A stretch of 64,000 nt of DNA from Pseudopithomyces maydicus (taxonomy: Eukaryota; Ascomycota; Dothideomycetes; Pleosporales; Didymosphaeriaceae). Location of the stretch: contig JANTUC010000007.1 in NCBI GenBank assembly GCA_026873275.1, forward strand, positions 2,266,533 to 2,330,532, in the 5' to 3' direction. Below the pieces are notes generated by a model that saw nothing but the letters and a program-made list of their open reading frames with translations, made no database searches and was not told the DNA's origin. The stretch's first letter is position 1. The number at the start of each line of letters is the position of its first letter. The position numbers and the translations under genes were made by a program. This document shows, piece by piece, positions 21,431 through 31,496 of the stretch.

Positions 21431-22442
21431 CTATTGCGGATCACTTTTCTCCAACTGTCCATCGAGTTTGGTCTGTCCGATCTGGATGATCACCAGATAT
21501 ATGGCCACAGCAGCTAGAAATACACTCAGGGAATCTTTGTTATCTGCGCCAAATGCTCTTACGAGTGCGACTAGAAGGGTCGAGGCCGCAAGCACCCAGA
21601 CAATAGAGATCCAGAAGAAATATTCCATGAAAAACGGGTCGAAGGTTGTTGTAGTTGCGATAATGGCCACCGAAAGAAAAGCAATCGACACAAGGACCCC
21701 CAGGGCGATCAGAAACTTCCAGAGCTGCTTCATTCTCGGGTTTGGAACCACGATAGTGCCGTGCTGCATGACAGCCCCACGTTGACGTTCGAGCATACTC
21801 TTTTTTCTCTTGAATACGACATCGGGGACATCTTGACCACAAAATCTTTTTAGCCACTCTCTGTCTCTAGAAGTCATTTGGTCGGGGTTTGATTCTACGA
21901 TCGAATTCGTGCTAACGCCGAAGTCACTCGTAAGAAGCATCCAGTGCTCATTCTTCTCCCCGCTATCCATGGTAAAGTGAGTCAATGATACGCCACGCTG
22001 AGCGGCATAAACAGGGTCTTCGAGCTGACGCCACTTCAAGTTTGCCTTCAATTGGTTATCCAGATCATGCAGCAGGCTCGTGACTCGATCCAGCAGCACA
22101 TCGCGCTGTGCCTTGTCATTGCAGAGCTCGACTCTTGTTTCCAGCTCTCGTATCTGCTCATAAGTGTTCTTTAGACAAAGTTCCCTCAGAGAAGCAAATG
22201 TTGGCACAAAGGTTGGGTATCCATCTTGCAGCCTTTGTTGATACGTGTTCGGTTTGGTCCTTCTTCTGGCAAGCCCAGTGGCTCGCTCCGAATGCATCAC
22301 TTGATCTGTTTCACATAAGCCGTGGCTTTCTCGTCGCAGTAACACACATACCGTTCCCAATCTGGTTCATCTCAAGATCAACTTGGTGTTGGTACGTATC
22401 ATTACCAGTTGTTTCAGATATCGTGGAATACTTGGAATTCAT
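21431..22442 (-). CDS. DUF6594 protein with C-terminal membrane helices
   Basis: Predicted 321 residues in two exons (22352-22442 and 21431-22305; 46-nt intron with donor GTATGT). The start at 22442 gives MNSKYSTISETTGNDTYQHQ. The body opens with DGYPTFVPTFASLREL, the usual start of DUF6594 proteins (GYP.lA..), followed by an alpha-helical, charged segment (about residues 60-110) likely to form a coiled coil. Three hydrophobic helices finish the protein: FLIALGVLVSIAFLSVAII, FFWISIVWVLAASTLLVALV and LSVFLAAVAIYLVIIQIG. This layout, a cytosolic helical body with a C-terminal hairpin or anchor, is the family norm; no biochemical role is known. It lies in the same orientation as the DUF6536 gene but 1 kb away, so co-regulation is only a guess. 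Confidence 0.85.
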
Positions 22443-23568
22443 AGTGCGAATTCGAAACAGGGACTATTGAACTCGAGTTCGATTGCACATGGACAATGGC
22501 AGCATAAACGCATCTAAATACACACGTATGGTGGGGGCCGAGAATGCAAATGCATGCGACGATCCTGTGTTGTGCCGGATCTGCATCTTGGCGAACTTGC
22601 TTCTTCTCTTGGTACCCCTATTGAGTTTGCTGTTTGAACAACTGAAGACTGGTAGTTTCCCCTTCACCCGCGCATCGTATCTTGAGGTGATTTAGCTTTT
22701 CCTGGGCGCAGATACGCTTGCAGGGTGTATTTTTTTGATCCATTGCTCAGGTTGTGGACCGGCGACAGAGGTGGCTCATTGGCTCATGCATGTCGTTCCC
22801 GTAGAGCGTTTTGAGTTTTGTCCCACTATGATGTTCTCGGCATTCAGGTCCCGATCAATACGATGCCCAATTTCCTATTCGGATATAATTCGTTCCTTCG
22901 CTTAAAGGATTCAAAAAGCCGCACAGAGGCTAGAATTCTGCAGTGTGTGAGGCAGAAGAGGTTACAGAACAATATTCTGCTCCTCTCTTATTGTTATTGT
23001 TTCTTAGCGATAAAGAGTTCAATGCAATTCAAGTGGAATGAACTACGTACGCATGCTTGTGGACAATATGTAACAACTCTAAGGCACGGAAATACCAGCA
23101 GGTGTTGCCGCCAGCAATAGGGAAGGCGGCCGGCCTGCACTAGCTGGAGGGTTGCTTCCATGGCAACGATTCATCGACTTGGTGAAGAAGTGGTCATTGG
23201 TTGCGCGCAGAAAGCACTGATGACTTGCATACATGCAAGAACAATGACTTTTGTTACTATAAGGTATGGACGAGCGTCCATGGACTGCTAGTCCCAATTC
23301 GTACCCGGGAGACGCATTAAGACTGGCCATTAGATCCATAGCCGGAGCCAACAAACCTCTGGTGGGCTCAAAATAGTTCCTATCTAGGTAAGGTGCTCAT
23401 CAATTATGTCAGCAAGCATGGCAGTCATGGGAGATTACTGCTGACCCCGCACCTCCGTCTGACACGCAACGTACTGGCGGACATCAAGTGTTCCCAATCA
23501 AATAAGAATTCTTCTCCCCCAAACCGTACAGGCTGCGGGCATCCAACGCAAGAAAACAAGGTGTCACT
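22443..23568. other. Divergent intergenic/promoter region
   Basis: Upstream DNA of the DUF6594 gene (minus) and the P450 gene (plus). Several short frames (22483-22695, 22818-23120, 23079-23354) are not supported by codon pattern or similarity. No clear core promoter motif was found. Confidence 0.45.
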
Positions 23569-25485
23569 ATGGTGATCTCGTATCTCTCGATCTTCCCAGT
23601 GCTGACCGTTGTCTACGGCATCTTCAAGCTTTTGCGCTTTGGTCGCCGTGAGAAGCATCTCCCTCCCGGTCCACCAACCTATCCAGTTGTCGGAAATGCC
23701 CACCTTGTCGTCGACAAAGATCTTTACAAAAGGTCAGTGTTCCATCCTCGCTTTTGTGATATATAATTGAGCCGGGGGTAGATTCAAAGATTGGGGTGAA
23801 CAATATGGGCATGTGTTTTCCCTTAAGATTGGGAAAGGCACTATGATTGTACTCAATAGTAAAAAGGCGGTCTATGAGTTAATCGATAAACGAAGCGCAA
23901 TATACTCGTCCAGGGCAAATGACGAGCATTTTCGCACAGCGCTAAAGAACGAAAATATTGCTAATATGGACGCGGATAGCGGTTGGAGAGCCCAGCGTAG
24001 AATAGCCGCGCGATTTTTGGCACCTACCAATCTTGACGGCGAGCTTGCAAAGATTTCAGAGGCAGAGTAAGTGTAGCTCTATTGCAGACTTTGGACGGAA
24101 AAGCACGAAATACGTTCAATTCTAGAAACGTAATAACCTCAGAAACAGAATTACCACACTACTACACGATCTTCTTATTAGCCCTGGAGATTTCAGCAAG
24201 CACATTAATCGTTCCAGCGCTTCATTTTCTGCGATTGCGCTTTTTGGACAACGTGCCACAACTTATGATGACTTTTGGGCAACAGTAAGCCGACCTCTAG
24301 GAGATGACTGTATACGTTAATAACCAATATAGGCTGTCTACGAAACTATGGATGTAGTATGACAAGTCTTTCACGTTCACTTAGACTAGAAACTGACTCG
24401 AATAACACAGATGAACCGAACTTTAAGCCCTGGCACGTATCTACCGTCGGATCAATTCCCCATCTTCAAATTGATACCCAAACGATGGAACCCCGCCCAT
24501 GCCCGTGCAGAGGAGAACTTTCGTTTCAACACTAAAACATGGTCTGAAGCCCAAAAACGTGTTGAGGCGCGGCGCAACCGAGGTGATAAGCGTACATCCC
24601 TCATCGACGAGATGCTCGACAATATCACGCAACTTGATGTATCGTTTAAAGGGACAAAGCTTTCCAATTTCTTAGGGGCTCTAATGCAAGGCGCTGCCGA
24701 CACTGGCGCTCTAGCTATGCGCACAAATATTTTGTTTATTGCTACTCACAAGTGGGTACAAAACAAGGCACAGAAAGAGTTGGATGCACTCTGTGGTGTG
24801 GACAGAATGCCTAGATGGGCGGACTTTCATCACCTTCCATATATCAATTGTATTATGAAAGAAGGTTTACGGATCCGGCCAGTGTATGCTATCTCTTTAT
24901 AAACCCTTTCTTCTGCTGTATTTTCATTGACAATATCTCTGCAGAGTTCCCACCGGCATCCCGCATGCCTGCACCCAAGATAACTGGTATGAGGGCATGT
25001 TAATCGTGAGTTAAACATCCACCCTAAATAACGACTACTGATCAGTGTTTCAGCCCAAAGACGCTACTGTGATGATTCCCCACTGGGCTCTCCACCACTC
25101 TCAATATGACGACCCTGATACTTACAATCCCGACCGCTACTTAAATCACACAGGTTTAGCAAGCGAATACGCTGCAAGCCAAGACTACCAGAACCGCGAC
25201 CACTACTCTTATGGAGCTGGTCGCCGCATCTGCGTCGGCATCCAGCTCGCTGAACGTACGCAGTTCCGTATGCTGGCAGCAATACTGTGGGCTTTCAATC
25301 TTGAGCATGCTGTTGATGAGAAAACGGGCAAGGAGATTCCGATTGATATAGAAGGATTTGAGAGCAACTTAATTGCGGGGCCAAAGCCGTTCAAGGTCAG
25401 ATTTACGCCGAGAAGCCCAAAGCATATAGAGATCATTAAGAGAGAGCTGGAGAATATAGGAGAGCTACTAGAGAAGTGGGGGTAG
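23569..25485 (+). CDS. Cytochrome P450 monooxygenase
   Basis: Complete microsomal P450 of 526 residues in seven exons: 23569-23732, 23782-24066, 24143-24284, 24333-24356, 24411-24883, 24945-25005 and 25054-25485. Introns are 48-76 nt; all phases close. MVISYLSIFPVLTVVYGIFK is the N-terminal membrane anchor, followed by the Pro-rich hinge LPPGPPTYPVVGN. The I-helix oxygen-binding site is GAADTGA, the K-helix ExxR is EGLR at about residue 356, and the heme loop YGAGRRICVG places the thiolate ligand at Cys443. The overall sequence pattern is that of fungal P450s annotated as O-methylsterigmatocystin oxidoreductase-like, but that label does not fix the substrate. No synthase or other tailoring enzyme lies near, so it is a lone oxidase. 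The 24-nt exon 4 is supported by the conserved AVYETMDVMNR join. Every key residue is intact. Confidence 0.93.
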
Positions 25486-26303
25486 TCGCTAAGTTTACGA
25501 GTTCAAGATAAGGATAATTACTGTAGGGACGAGAACATTGATGCGGGGTCTATCTGATGTTAGGTGTCCTTTGTTGTAGGTAGACAATGTATGGCAAGAA
25601 TCTTTTACTGATTTTGTACCTAGCTAGGGGAATCCATATCTCGGATCCCGTAGTGAGCGACAATTTGACGTGGAGTATTGCTTGACTGAGGTCCCAATCA
25701 GGTCACCAATACGAGCTTTTGGCGATTACGACTATTTCTCATAGATTCTTCGTAAGGCTGCCGTATTGCAGCCCTCTCTTTCTTGCGCATATAAATCCAC
25801 CAGCGCAAGGTCAAGGCCAATGCGGGTCGGCCATCATCCTACGTATGGTCGCGGTACAATGTACCGTCTCGCATAGGCTGCATCTTAAACAGCCTCCTTA
25901 GCCACAGTGATACTTGTAGGTGAGGTTGACATTGATTCATCGCAACTACATTTTCTATATATTAGAGTGGGCGCGCGTACGCCTATGACGATTGGGGGGG
26001 ATTCTTAGCGATTAGAGGAACCCCCCCCCCCCCCCCCGGCGATTAGATAGCAATAAGAACAGACGCTAGTTGTACTAGTGCTATTTTAACACCACCTTTA
26101 ATTCTTAGAGGTATTTCTAGATAGCTCTCTATTGCAACTATCTTGTATTTGGCCTAGGAGGACCTCTCGACCTCTGAGTGACGCTTCTAGAATCCTTAGA
26201 CTCGATTAATTGCCTCCCTAGTGTATCTCACTAATGTGTACTTTGTTGATATCAACTCCAGCTGTGAACCAACGCTCTAGATGATTGATAAGTATGATTT
26301 ATT
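25486..26303. other. Intergenic with long homopolymers
   Basis: No gene is seen. The main feature is a G7 run at 25994-26000 and a C17 run at 26021-26037 separated by 20 bp, with the 8-mer gcgattag present on both sides of the C run. The rest is ordinary A+T-balanced DNA. Confidence 0.5.
25994..26037. repeat. G7 ... C17 homopolymer pair
   Basis: GGGGGGG at 25994-26000 and a run of 17 C at 26021-26037 are inverted complements with a 20-bp spacer, so a hairpin is possible. The C-run length may be inexact because long homopolymers are hard to sequence. Confidence 0.6.
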
Positions 26304-26772
26304 TCACTTGATCTCGGTTTCTTTCTTACCAGACTCATTGATAGTGATGTCATTACCACTCATTTGTCGTTTTTTCATTTTGCCATCCTCTGCAAACGTC
26401 CAATCTTCAAGGCCATAACAGCGCTTCCACTTCATTCCATCATGGGCATCTTGATATTCGTACCAGAATACTACCGCGATCCTATTGTCAGTGAATGAGA
26501 AGAGCTCCTTACGAAGCTGGTAGCTTTTCTCTTTCTGCCATTTCTTCGTCAAGAAATTTTCAATCGAAGCAGTGCCCGAGAAGAATGATTCACGATTGCG
26601 CCAAATGCAATCTGAAGTATAGGCTTGCGAGATTTTGGATGGATCTCTGCTCAAAGTCAGCAGGGTCCAGATAGTTTGCGTTGTAACACGTTTACTGGGT
26701 GTTCCATAAATCTTGAGCTCTCTTAACCTTGAGCTGAGCGGTTTCTATTGTGAATGGCGGTGGAAGTGACAT
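26304..26772 (-). CDS. DUF1348 protein, NTF2/SnoaL-like fold
   Basis: Small soluble protein of 139 residues in two exons (26696-26772 and 26304-26646, 49-nt intron). The start at 26772 gives MSLPPPFTIETAQLKVKRAQ, then DLWNTQDP across the exon join, and SDCIWRNRESFFSG, KKWQKEKSYQLRKELFSFTD and NRIAVVFWYEYQDA, all matching the DUF1348 family of NTF2-like proteins. The closing KKRQMSGNDITINES matches the family's Arg-Arg-..-S-.ND motif. The C-terminus is about 15 residues shorter than usual. DUF1348 proteins are widespread in bacteria and fungi and of unknown reaction; the cone-shaped fold can bind small molecules. It stands alone between long non-coding stretches. Confidence 0.85.
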
Positions 26773-27550
26773 ATTGGATTGTTGCAATTGGAAGGGATTT
26801 ACAATTCATCAGGGACAGTCAATTCCGCTGAATAAGTACCTCAAAGGTTGAAGGCTTAGCTTGGAGTAGTGCTGACAGATGACTATCACGTGATCTTCCT
26901 AAACACAACCTTAGCACGCTAGGCTAGCTTATACGTGATTATTCAGCCATTTACATGGGCAACCATGCCGAAAAGTGCCGCCGATATGCCGTCGACATGC
27001 CGAAAACATACCATTGTAGGCAACTATGCTATCGCAGGCAAACGGCAATGATGCCGATTCACATAATCAAAGGTTGATTTTTGCAATTGGGTAATTAGAA
27101 ATGTCGTGTCACCGAGCACCAAACATTGATCATCAGCCTAATATAAAGTAGCTACTACAGAAAGGGAATCCCACAATAAGTGCGGAAGAACATCAGGTAA
27201 CGCCATGTGGTATCCTATCGATTCCAACAAGAACACGACTACCTGTCATTATCCTGAGAGCAGTATTCGGACCGATGAACTCAAGACGTTGCTGGTACGG
27301 AGATGGTCCTTCATGTAGATTAACCTGAATGACAACTCGAACGTCCAGTCTTATGCATAACCCCTCCGCTACTTCTACAGCTGCATAGTAATTATATATG
27401 TAGATATCGTTACAATCGTGTCATCTATCTCTTGTTTCGCACTCTCTACTCGCTCCCCATTCTGTGCAGTCGGTTCTGTTCAAAGCTACTTACGACCAGC
27501 AGCTTCTACAGGTACCCGGTGCTTCCACTTAATACCGGAAAAGATTAGGG
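26773..27550. other. Intergenic, no gene seen
   Basis: No coding frame is supported. A patch near 26963-27055 repeats atgccg five times together with inverted cggca/ggcaa motifs. Otherwise unremarkable. Confidence 0.45.
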
Positions 27551-27554
27551 TTAG
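27545..27554 (+). repeat. Short interstitial telomere-like sequence (TTAGGGTTAG)
   Basis: Ten bases match the telomere repeat phase exactly, about 36 kb from the real telomere and just past the HET relic. A match this short could be chance. Confidence 0.35.
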
Positions 27555-27559
27555 TCGTA

Positions 27560-27865
27560 AATCTGTATTTCTTCTTCCTGATGCTTCGCCATAGTCTGTC
27601 TTGTCGTCTGGGGTAGCTCACGCTTTCCCCAGTAATAACTGAGCGTGAGATATTTGGGCCGTACCTTTTGTATGCGGGTAGTGCCAATAAGGGAGGTGCG
27701 AACAGTTCCCCATCCATGGAGGTCCGACAATCGCGATAGATATCCACGCACGGTTTTACGGCACGAATAATCGTCCTTCATGCATGTTGTTTTGTGTTTA
27801 GAGAAAGTCTCAGTAGAGTAACTAACTGGATGAAAATGCATATATTGTGGATAAAAAGCTGCCAA
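27560..27865 (-). pseudogene. HET-domain relic
   Basis: A 104-codon minus-strand frame contains VRPKYLTLSYYWGKRELPQT, the first conserved block of the HET domain (consensus LSY-C/V-WG...), with the usual Cys replaced by Tyr. The preceding residues fit the end of the typical HET N-terminal segment. The later blocks (LPxTxxDAIxxxxxLGxxYLWID and beyond) are missing, and the frame stops soon after QIYD. No splice path restores the domain within 500 bp. It is best read as the remnant of a third HET gene. Confidence 0.65.
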
Positions 27866-28912
27866 TCGCTCTTGTGACGATTGAAAACGGGTGGTTCCTG
27901 TATATTAAATAGCAACTATGTAAGAACTCGAATCTCTTATTAATCCTTAGATTTCCCGGCAACCAGGTTGGATCATTTTGCGATATATCGGCATTTAGAC
28001 CGCCATTGGGATCACTTTTAGGGACTACTATTACTTAGTAAAGACTTTGCGCAGATAACGTGCCAAGAAATTTAATATTATATGAGATTAATCAGAGATT
28101 AATATATCAGACATAAGTATATAGTTAAGGATCCTATAGTGACGATTTTGCGTCGAGGAAATAATAATTTTCACTTACTAAGGCTGAATATTTAGTAGTG
28201 TGCTATTTATTAAAAATATAACAGCTAGATTGAAAGACTAATTAGTTAAAGATTGATTATCTGAAGGTTGGTAGAATGCACGCAGTTTGCGAAGCGGAGT
28301 TTATTGCCGTGCCCAGGTGCGAATTTCGTCACGTGCTTATATGCACGCCCGGGCGCCCGCCCGGGCGGGCTTGCATGTGGGCTTGTGCTGCCATGATACC
28401 CCGCCCCCGCACTTGCTATCAAGACCAGTATGAATTTCAGAATGAATTTGGAGCGAAATAAAGTCCTGCTAATACTAATTAATTTATGCTCTGCAAACGG
28501 CAACGTTAATCCATGACCTCGGTACTAATTTGGGCCAGAGACGAGCCGGCTGTTGCGCCTGCTACATATATCAGCTGCAAGACCCAGAGTTGTTATACCA
28601 TGACTTAATAACTACTTGCTCAGCGAAACAGAGCTTTGTATGACCCATAAACTGCGTCTATTCTTTCTACGACAAATGCTATAGGCCCAATGGTTTTCAA
28701 TATAATCATATTGATATGCAAGATACTTTTCTCATATCAATACCTGTAGTCAGGTCGGATGTCGTGGCATCAGTTCATTGGCTTGAGTTTCAGTAGGTGT
28801 CAATCCATTTATTATTTTAGAAATGCGTACTGCTGTCTTTGGAAGAGTCACTTCAATTCACTTATAGAACTCTTTCGATTGTATATACAGAATCTCGCAG
28901 AGGCCTATCATC
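27866..28912. other. A+T-rich island with GC-rich palindrome
   Basis: From about 28000 to 28260 the DNA is A+T-rich and resembles mild RIP. At 28262-28440 it switches sharply to GC-rich sequence that includes a palindromic stretch at 28347-28370 (gcccgggcgcccgcccgggc). No coding frame is supported; the frames crossing the palindrome are symmetric on both strands, as expected from an inverted repeat. Confidence 0.5.
28347..28370. repeat. GC-rich inverted repeat
   Basis: Two gcccgggc palindromes are joined by gcccg, giving a strong potential hairpin inside a locally A+T-rich stretch. It could be the tip of a small transposable element or a recombination scar; no terminal repeats or target duplication were identified. 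Confidence 0.45.
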
Positions 28913-30380
28913 ATGGGAATTGATGCAGGCTTTGACATGGTTCCGCGTCTCTCGAAAGGAGTTGTCGACAGACATAACTGGGACAAATTCATCAACCACA
29001 TCAAGTCCATATACAAGGACGATGACAAGGTTGAGATGAAACCGAATTATATTCTGTTCAAGGCCGGGGAGTATCCTACTCTTCCATTCGAAGGCCACAA
29101 GTTTCTGCGATTCAGTTCCAAAATATCAGGATCTAATGCAAAAGCCACGGGCGTAGAAGCTTATATTGACATGGTTCAGAAGATGGCAGAACTATCTTTC
29201 GGGTCTCGTGTGCGTGGCTGGAACGAGCTCTTCGATCAATATGGTCACTACGACTGGAACGAAATCCATGAATCAATCGATTCATATGAGCAGGTTCGTC
29301 TCGCAACAACAAGCCTTGAAGCTTTGTTCCTCGCTATGAACTGACTCGAATTACTCATAGGCGGATGAACCTGAGGTTCATACTTCCATGGCATCCTTTC
29401 TGAATGGAGTCGATCCTCTGAGAGAGCTTGAGACTCCGCTCTTCGAGATGAAAAACATCCCTGGAAAGGGCAGGAGTCTTGTCGCTCGTTTCAATATATC
29501 CAAGGGCACCCAAATTCTCTGCGAGAAGCCGCTCCTTGTGGCCGGGCCGATGCCTCTCGATAAACTGGACCTAAAACTCGCGGCCGATCTTAAGAAATTG
29601 CCAAAAGAATCCCAGCGTCAATTTCTGTCGTTGCATAATAACCGCCCCGGAAAGCTGACGTTTTACAACATCTTCAAAACCAACGCACTGCCATGCGGAC
29701 CGGATTCCCCGACTGGGGGAGTGTATCCTACGATCTGCTTCATCAACCATGATTGCCTCCCCAACGCTCACAACAATTGGAATAGTGAGGCAGAGCACGA
29801 AACCATCTATGCAACACGAGACATTGCGGCGGGTGAAGAAATCACAATACCCTATGATCGAGGGGGTCCATCTGCCGAAAGACGTGCACATCTATTGGAA
29901 TCCTTTGGTTTCGATTGCAACTGTCGCGTGTGTTCTTTACCTCCTGCTGAACTTCAGGCTAGTGACAAGCGTCGTTTAATGATCCAAACCCTCGACGAAG
30001 CCATTGGGGATCCGTTCCGCATGCAGAACCGGCCAGAAGAGAGTCTGAGAGACTGCCACTCCCTTCTTCAAATTTTGAAGCAGGAGTTTGATGGCTGTCC
30101 CGGAATCCTCGCTGCGAGAATGTATTACGATGCGCTTCAAGTCGCCATTGCTCATGGAGATCAGGCTCGGGCAAGTGTGTTCGCGGATCGAGCACATAAA
30201 TTCAGGGTTCTCGGCGAGGGGGAGGATAGCCCTGAAGCGCGCAGGATGCACAATCTTGCACGGAAGCCATCTAAGCATCGTGCGTTCGGCTTGTGCTCAA
30301 GAAGGTGGAAAACTACAAAAGAAATGGTGCCAAAATATTTAAGTAAAGTCGAATTTGAAAACTGGCTATTTCGGACTTGA
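28913..30380 (+). CDS. SET-domain protein with extra N-terminal module
   Basis: Modelled as one 466-residue protein: exon 1 28913-29293, intron 29294-29360 (67 nt, GTTCGT...CATAG), exon 2 29361-30380. Phase 0 on both sides joins SIDSYEQ to ADEPEVHTSMASFLNG. Residues 1-127 (MGIDAGFDMVPRLSKGVVDR...) form a small conserved fungal module of unknown function. The second part is a SET domain split by a short insert, as in SMYD/TPR-SET-like fungal proteins: LFEMKNIPGKGRSLVARFNI, the catalytic core CFINHDCLPNAHNNW (NHxxxPN), GEEITIPYD, and post-SET FGFDCNCRVCSLP with three Cys. About 150 helical residues follow. The likely activity is protein lysine methylation; the target is unknown. If the weak donor is wrong, exon 1 (143 aa, stop at 29344) and an ATG at 29388 would be two separate genes. 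Confidence 0.75.
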
Positions 30381-31096
30381 GAATAACATCTTCCAATTCA
30401 TTTTTATACAATATTATGCATGTTTTACTTACGCGATATAACGAATCTTAATTGCATGATAATGTTTTTTATAAAAGCGACGTAGTTAATCTATCCATGA
30501 TATACGATTCGTGATATATATAGACTTCTATCAGAGGAGAGTCGCGGAACTTGAAAAATTTACAGTCTGCATGCTTACAAAAGTGCACAAGGCCGTCTAT
30601 GAGATTATTTAGGAGAGGACCACTTGGGCGGTTTTCATTTCGCATTAGGGATTCAGGAAGTCGTCAAAGCTGTTGAAAAACCATGCGGAGCAGATAGAGA
30701 CCATCTAATGGGGTTTCATTGTATTTCGGGTAGTTACATGGCTCATGTCATGACGAGCAGTTTCTTCATCTGCACTGGGCGGGTGCCACCGTTGTTATTG
30801 GAGGAGTTGAATTTTTTCGATCGCGTAGCTATTGAATCCAGAATGCAGAGTGCTTGAGTATTGATATCAGCTTGGTGTTGATGGGAACTCGCAACTAGGT
30901 AGATTGTGTGGTATCGACACATCAGGAATTAAAACCCCACCCCCTACAATTGTCTATAGGCTCTTCAAGAACTGTAGTATCCAGACGATGGAGTGTCACG
31001 CCTTATTAAACATCCTCCTGAAACCATGCAACCAATCCACATCGTTCATGCTTACAAGAAAACCCAACAAAAAGGAAGGTTCCCTATCAGGCAGCA
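30381..31096. other. Intergenic, no gene seen
   Basis: About 700 bp downstream of the SET gene with small frames only. The frame at 30624-30857 has no ATG of good context and no resemblance to a family. Confidence 0.45.
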
Positions 31097-31440
31097 TCAC
31101 CCCTCGCTCAGAGCTTTTTCCAGAATCGAACGGAGAGCGGGCAGGTTTGCGGCAATCATGCCCATGGCGGGTTCTGATTGTGCCCAGGTCATGATTGAGT
31201 CGAGAATGTAGAGATAGTCCAGATTCGTTGCGATGGATGGGGTCGCTCTTGAGATGGTGGTGAAACGGACAATGCCGGCAATAGAAGCGCTAGAGCGTGT
31301 GAGTGGGTGCGAACAGTTCAACAGGGAAGAGACCTACAAGACACCAAGCGCAGTTAACATCATGACCGACAGCTTGATGCGCGACTGCACCACCCTGCGG
31401 GGCCCTTGGCCTAGGACCACCTGTCAGCTACCCTATCCCT
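31097..31440 (-). pseudogene. Rhodopsin-like fungal membrane protein, 3' fragment
   Basis: Minus-strand sequence encodes the last two to three helices of the fungal rhodopsin-domain family: SRIKLSVMMLTALGVF, then, after a plausible 48-nt intron (GTAGGT...CTCTAG), ASIAGIVRFTTISRATPSIA and WAQSEPAMGMIAANLPALRS, ending EKALSEG and a stop. The motif W...EPA.GMIAA.LP.LR is typical of helix 7 of that family. The five or so upstream helices are missing, and the DNA before 31440 runs straight into the end of the S8 gene. The fragment has lost its start and should not make a functional protein. Confidence 0.6.
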
Positions 31441-31496
31441 ACCTACGCTACTGGCGGACATCCCCTATCCACGTACCACCCTGAAATATCCTACGT

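Noticed and set aside
23569..25485. P450 as part of a secondary metabolite cluster
   Set aside because: No polyketide synthase, NRPS, terpene cyclase, transporter or cluster regulator is found within the window.
29388..30380. Independent SET gene starting at the ATG at 29388
   Set aside because: Phase-0 splice signals extend the frame upstream into a conserved module; kept only as the fallback model.
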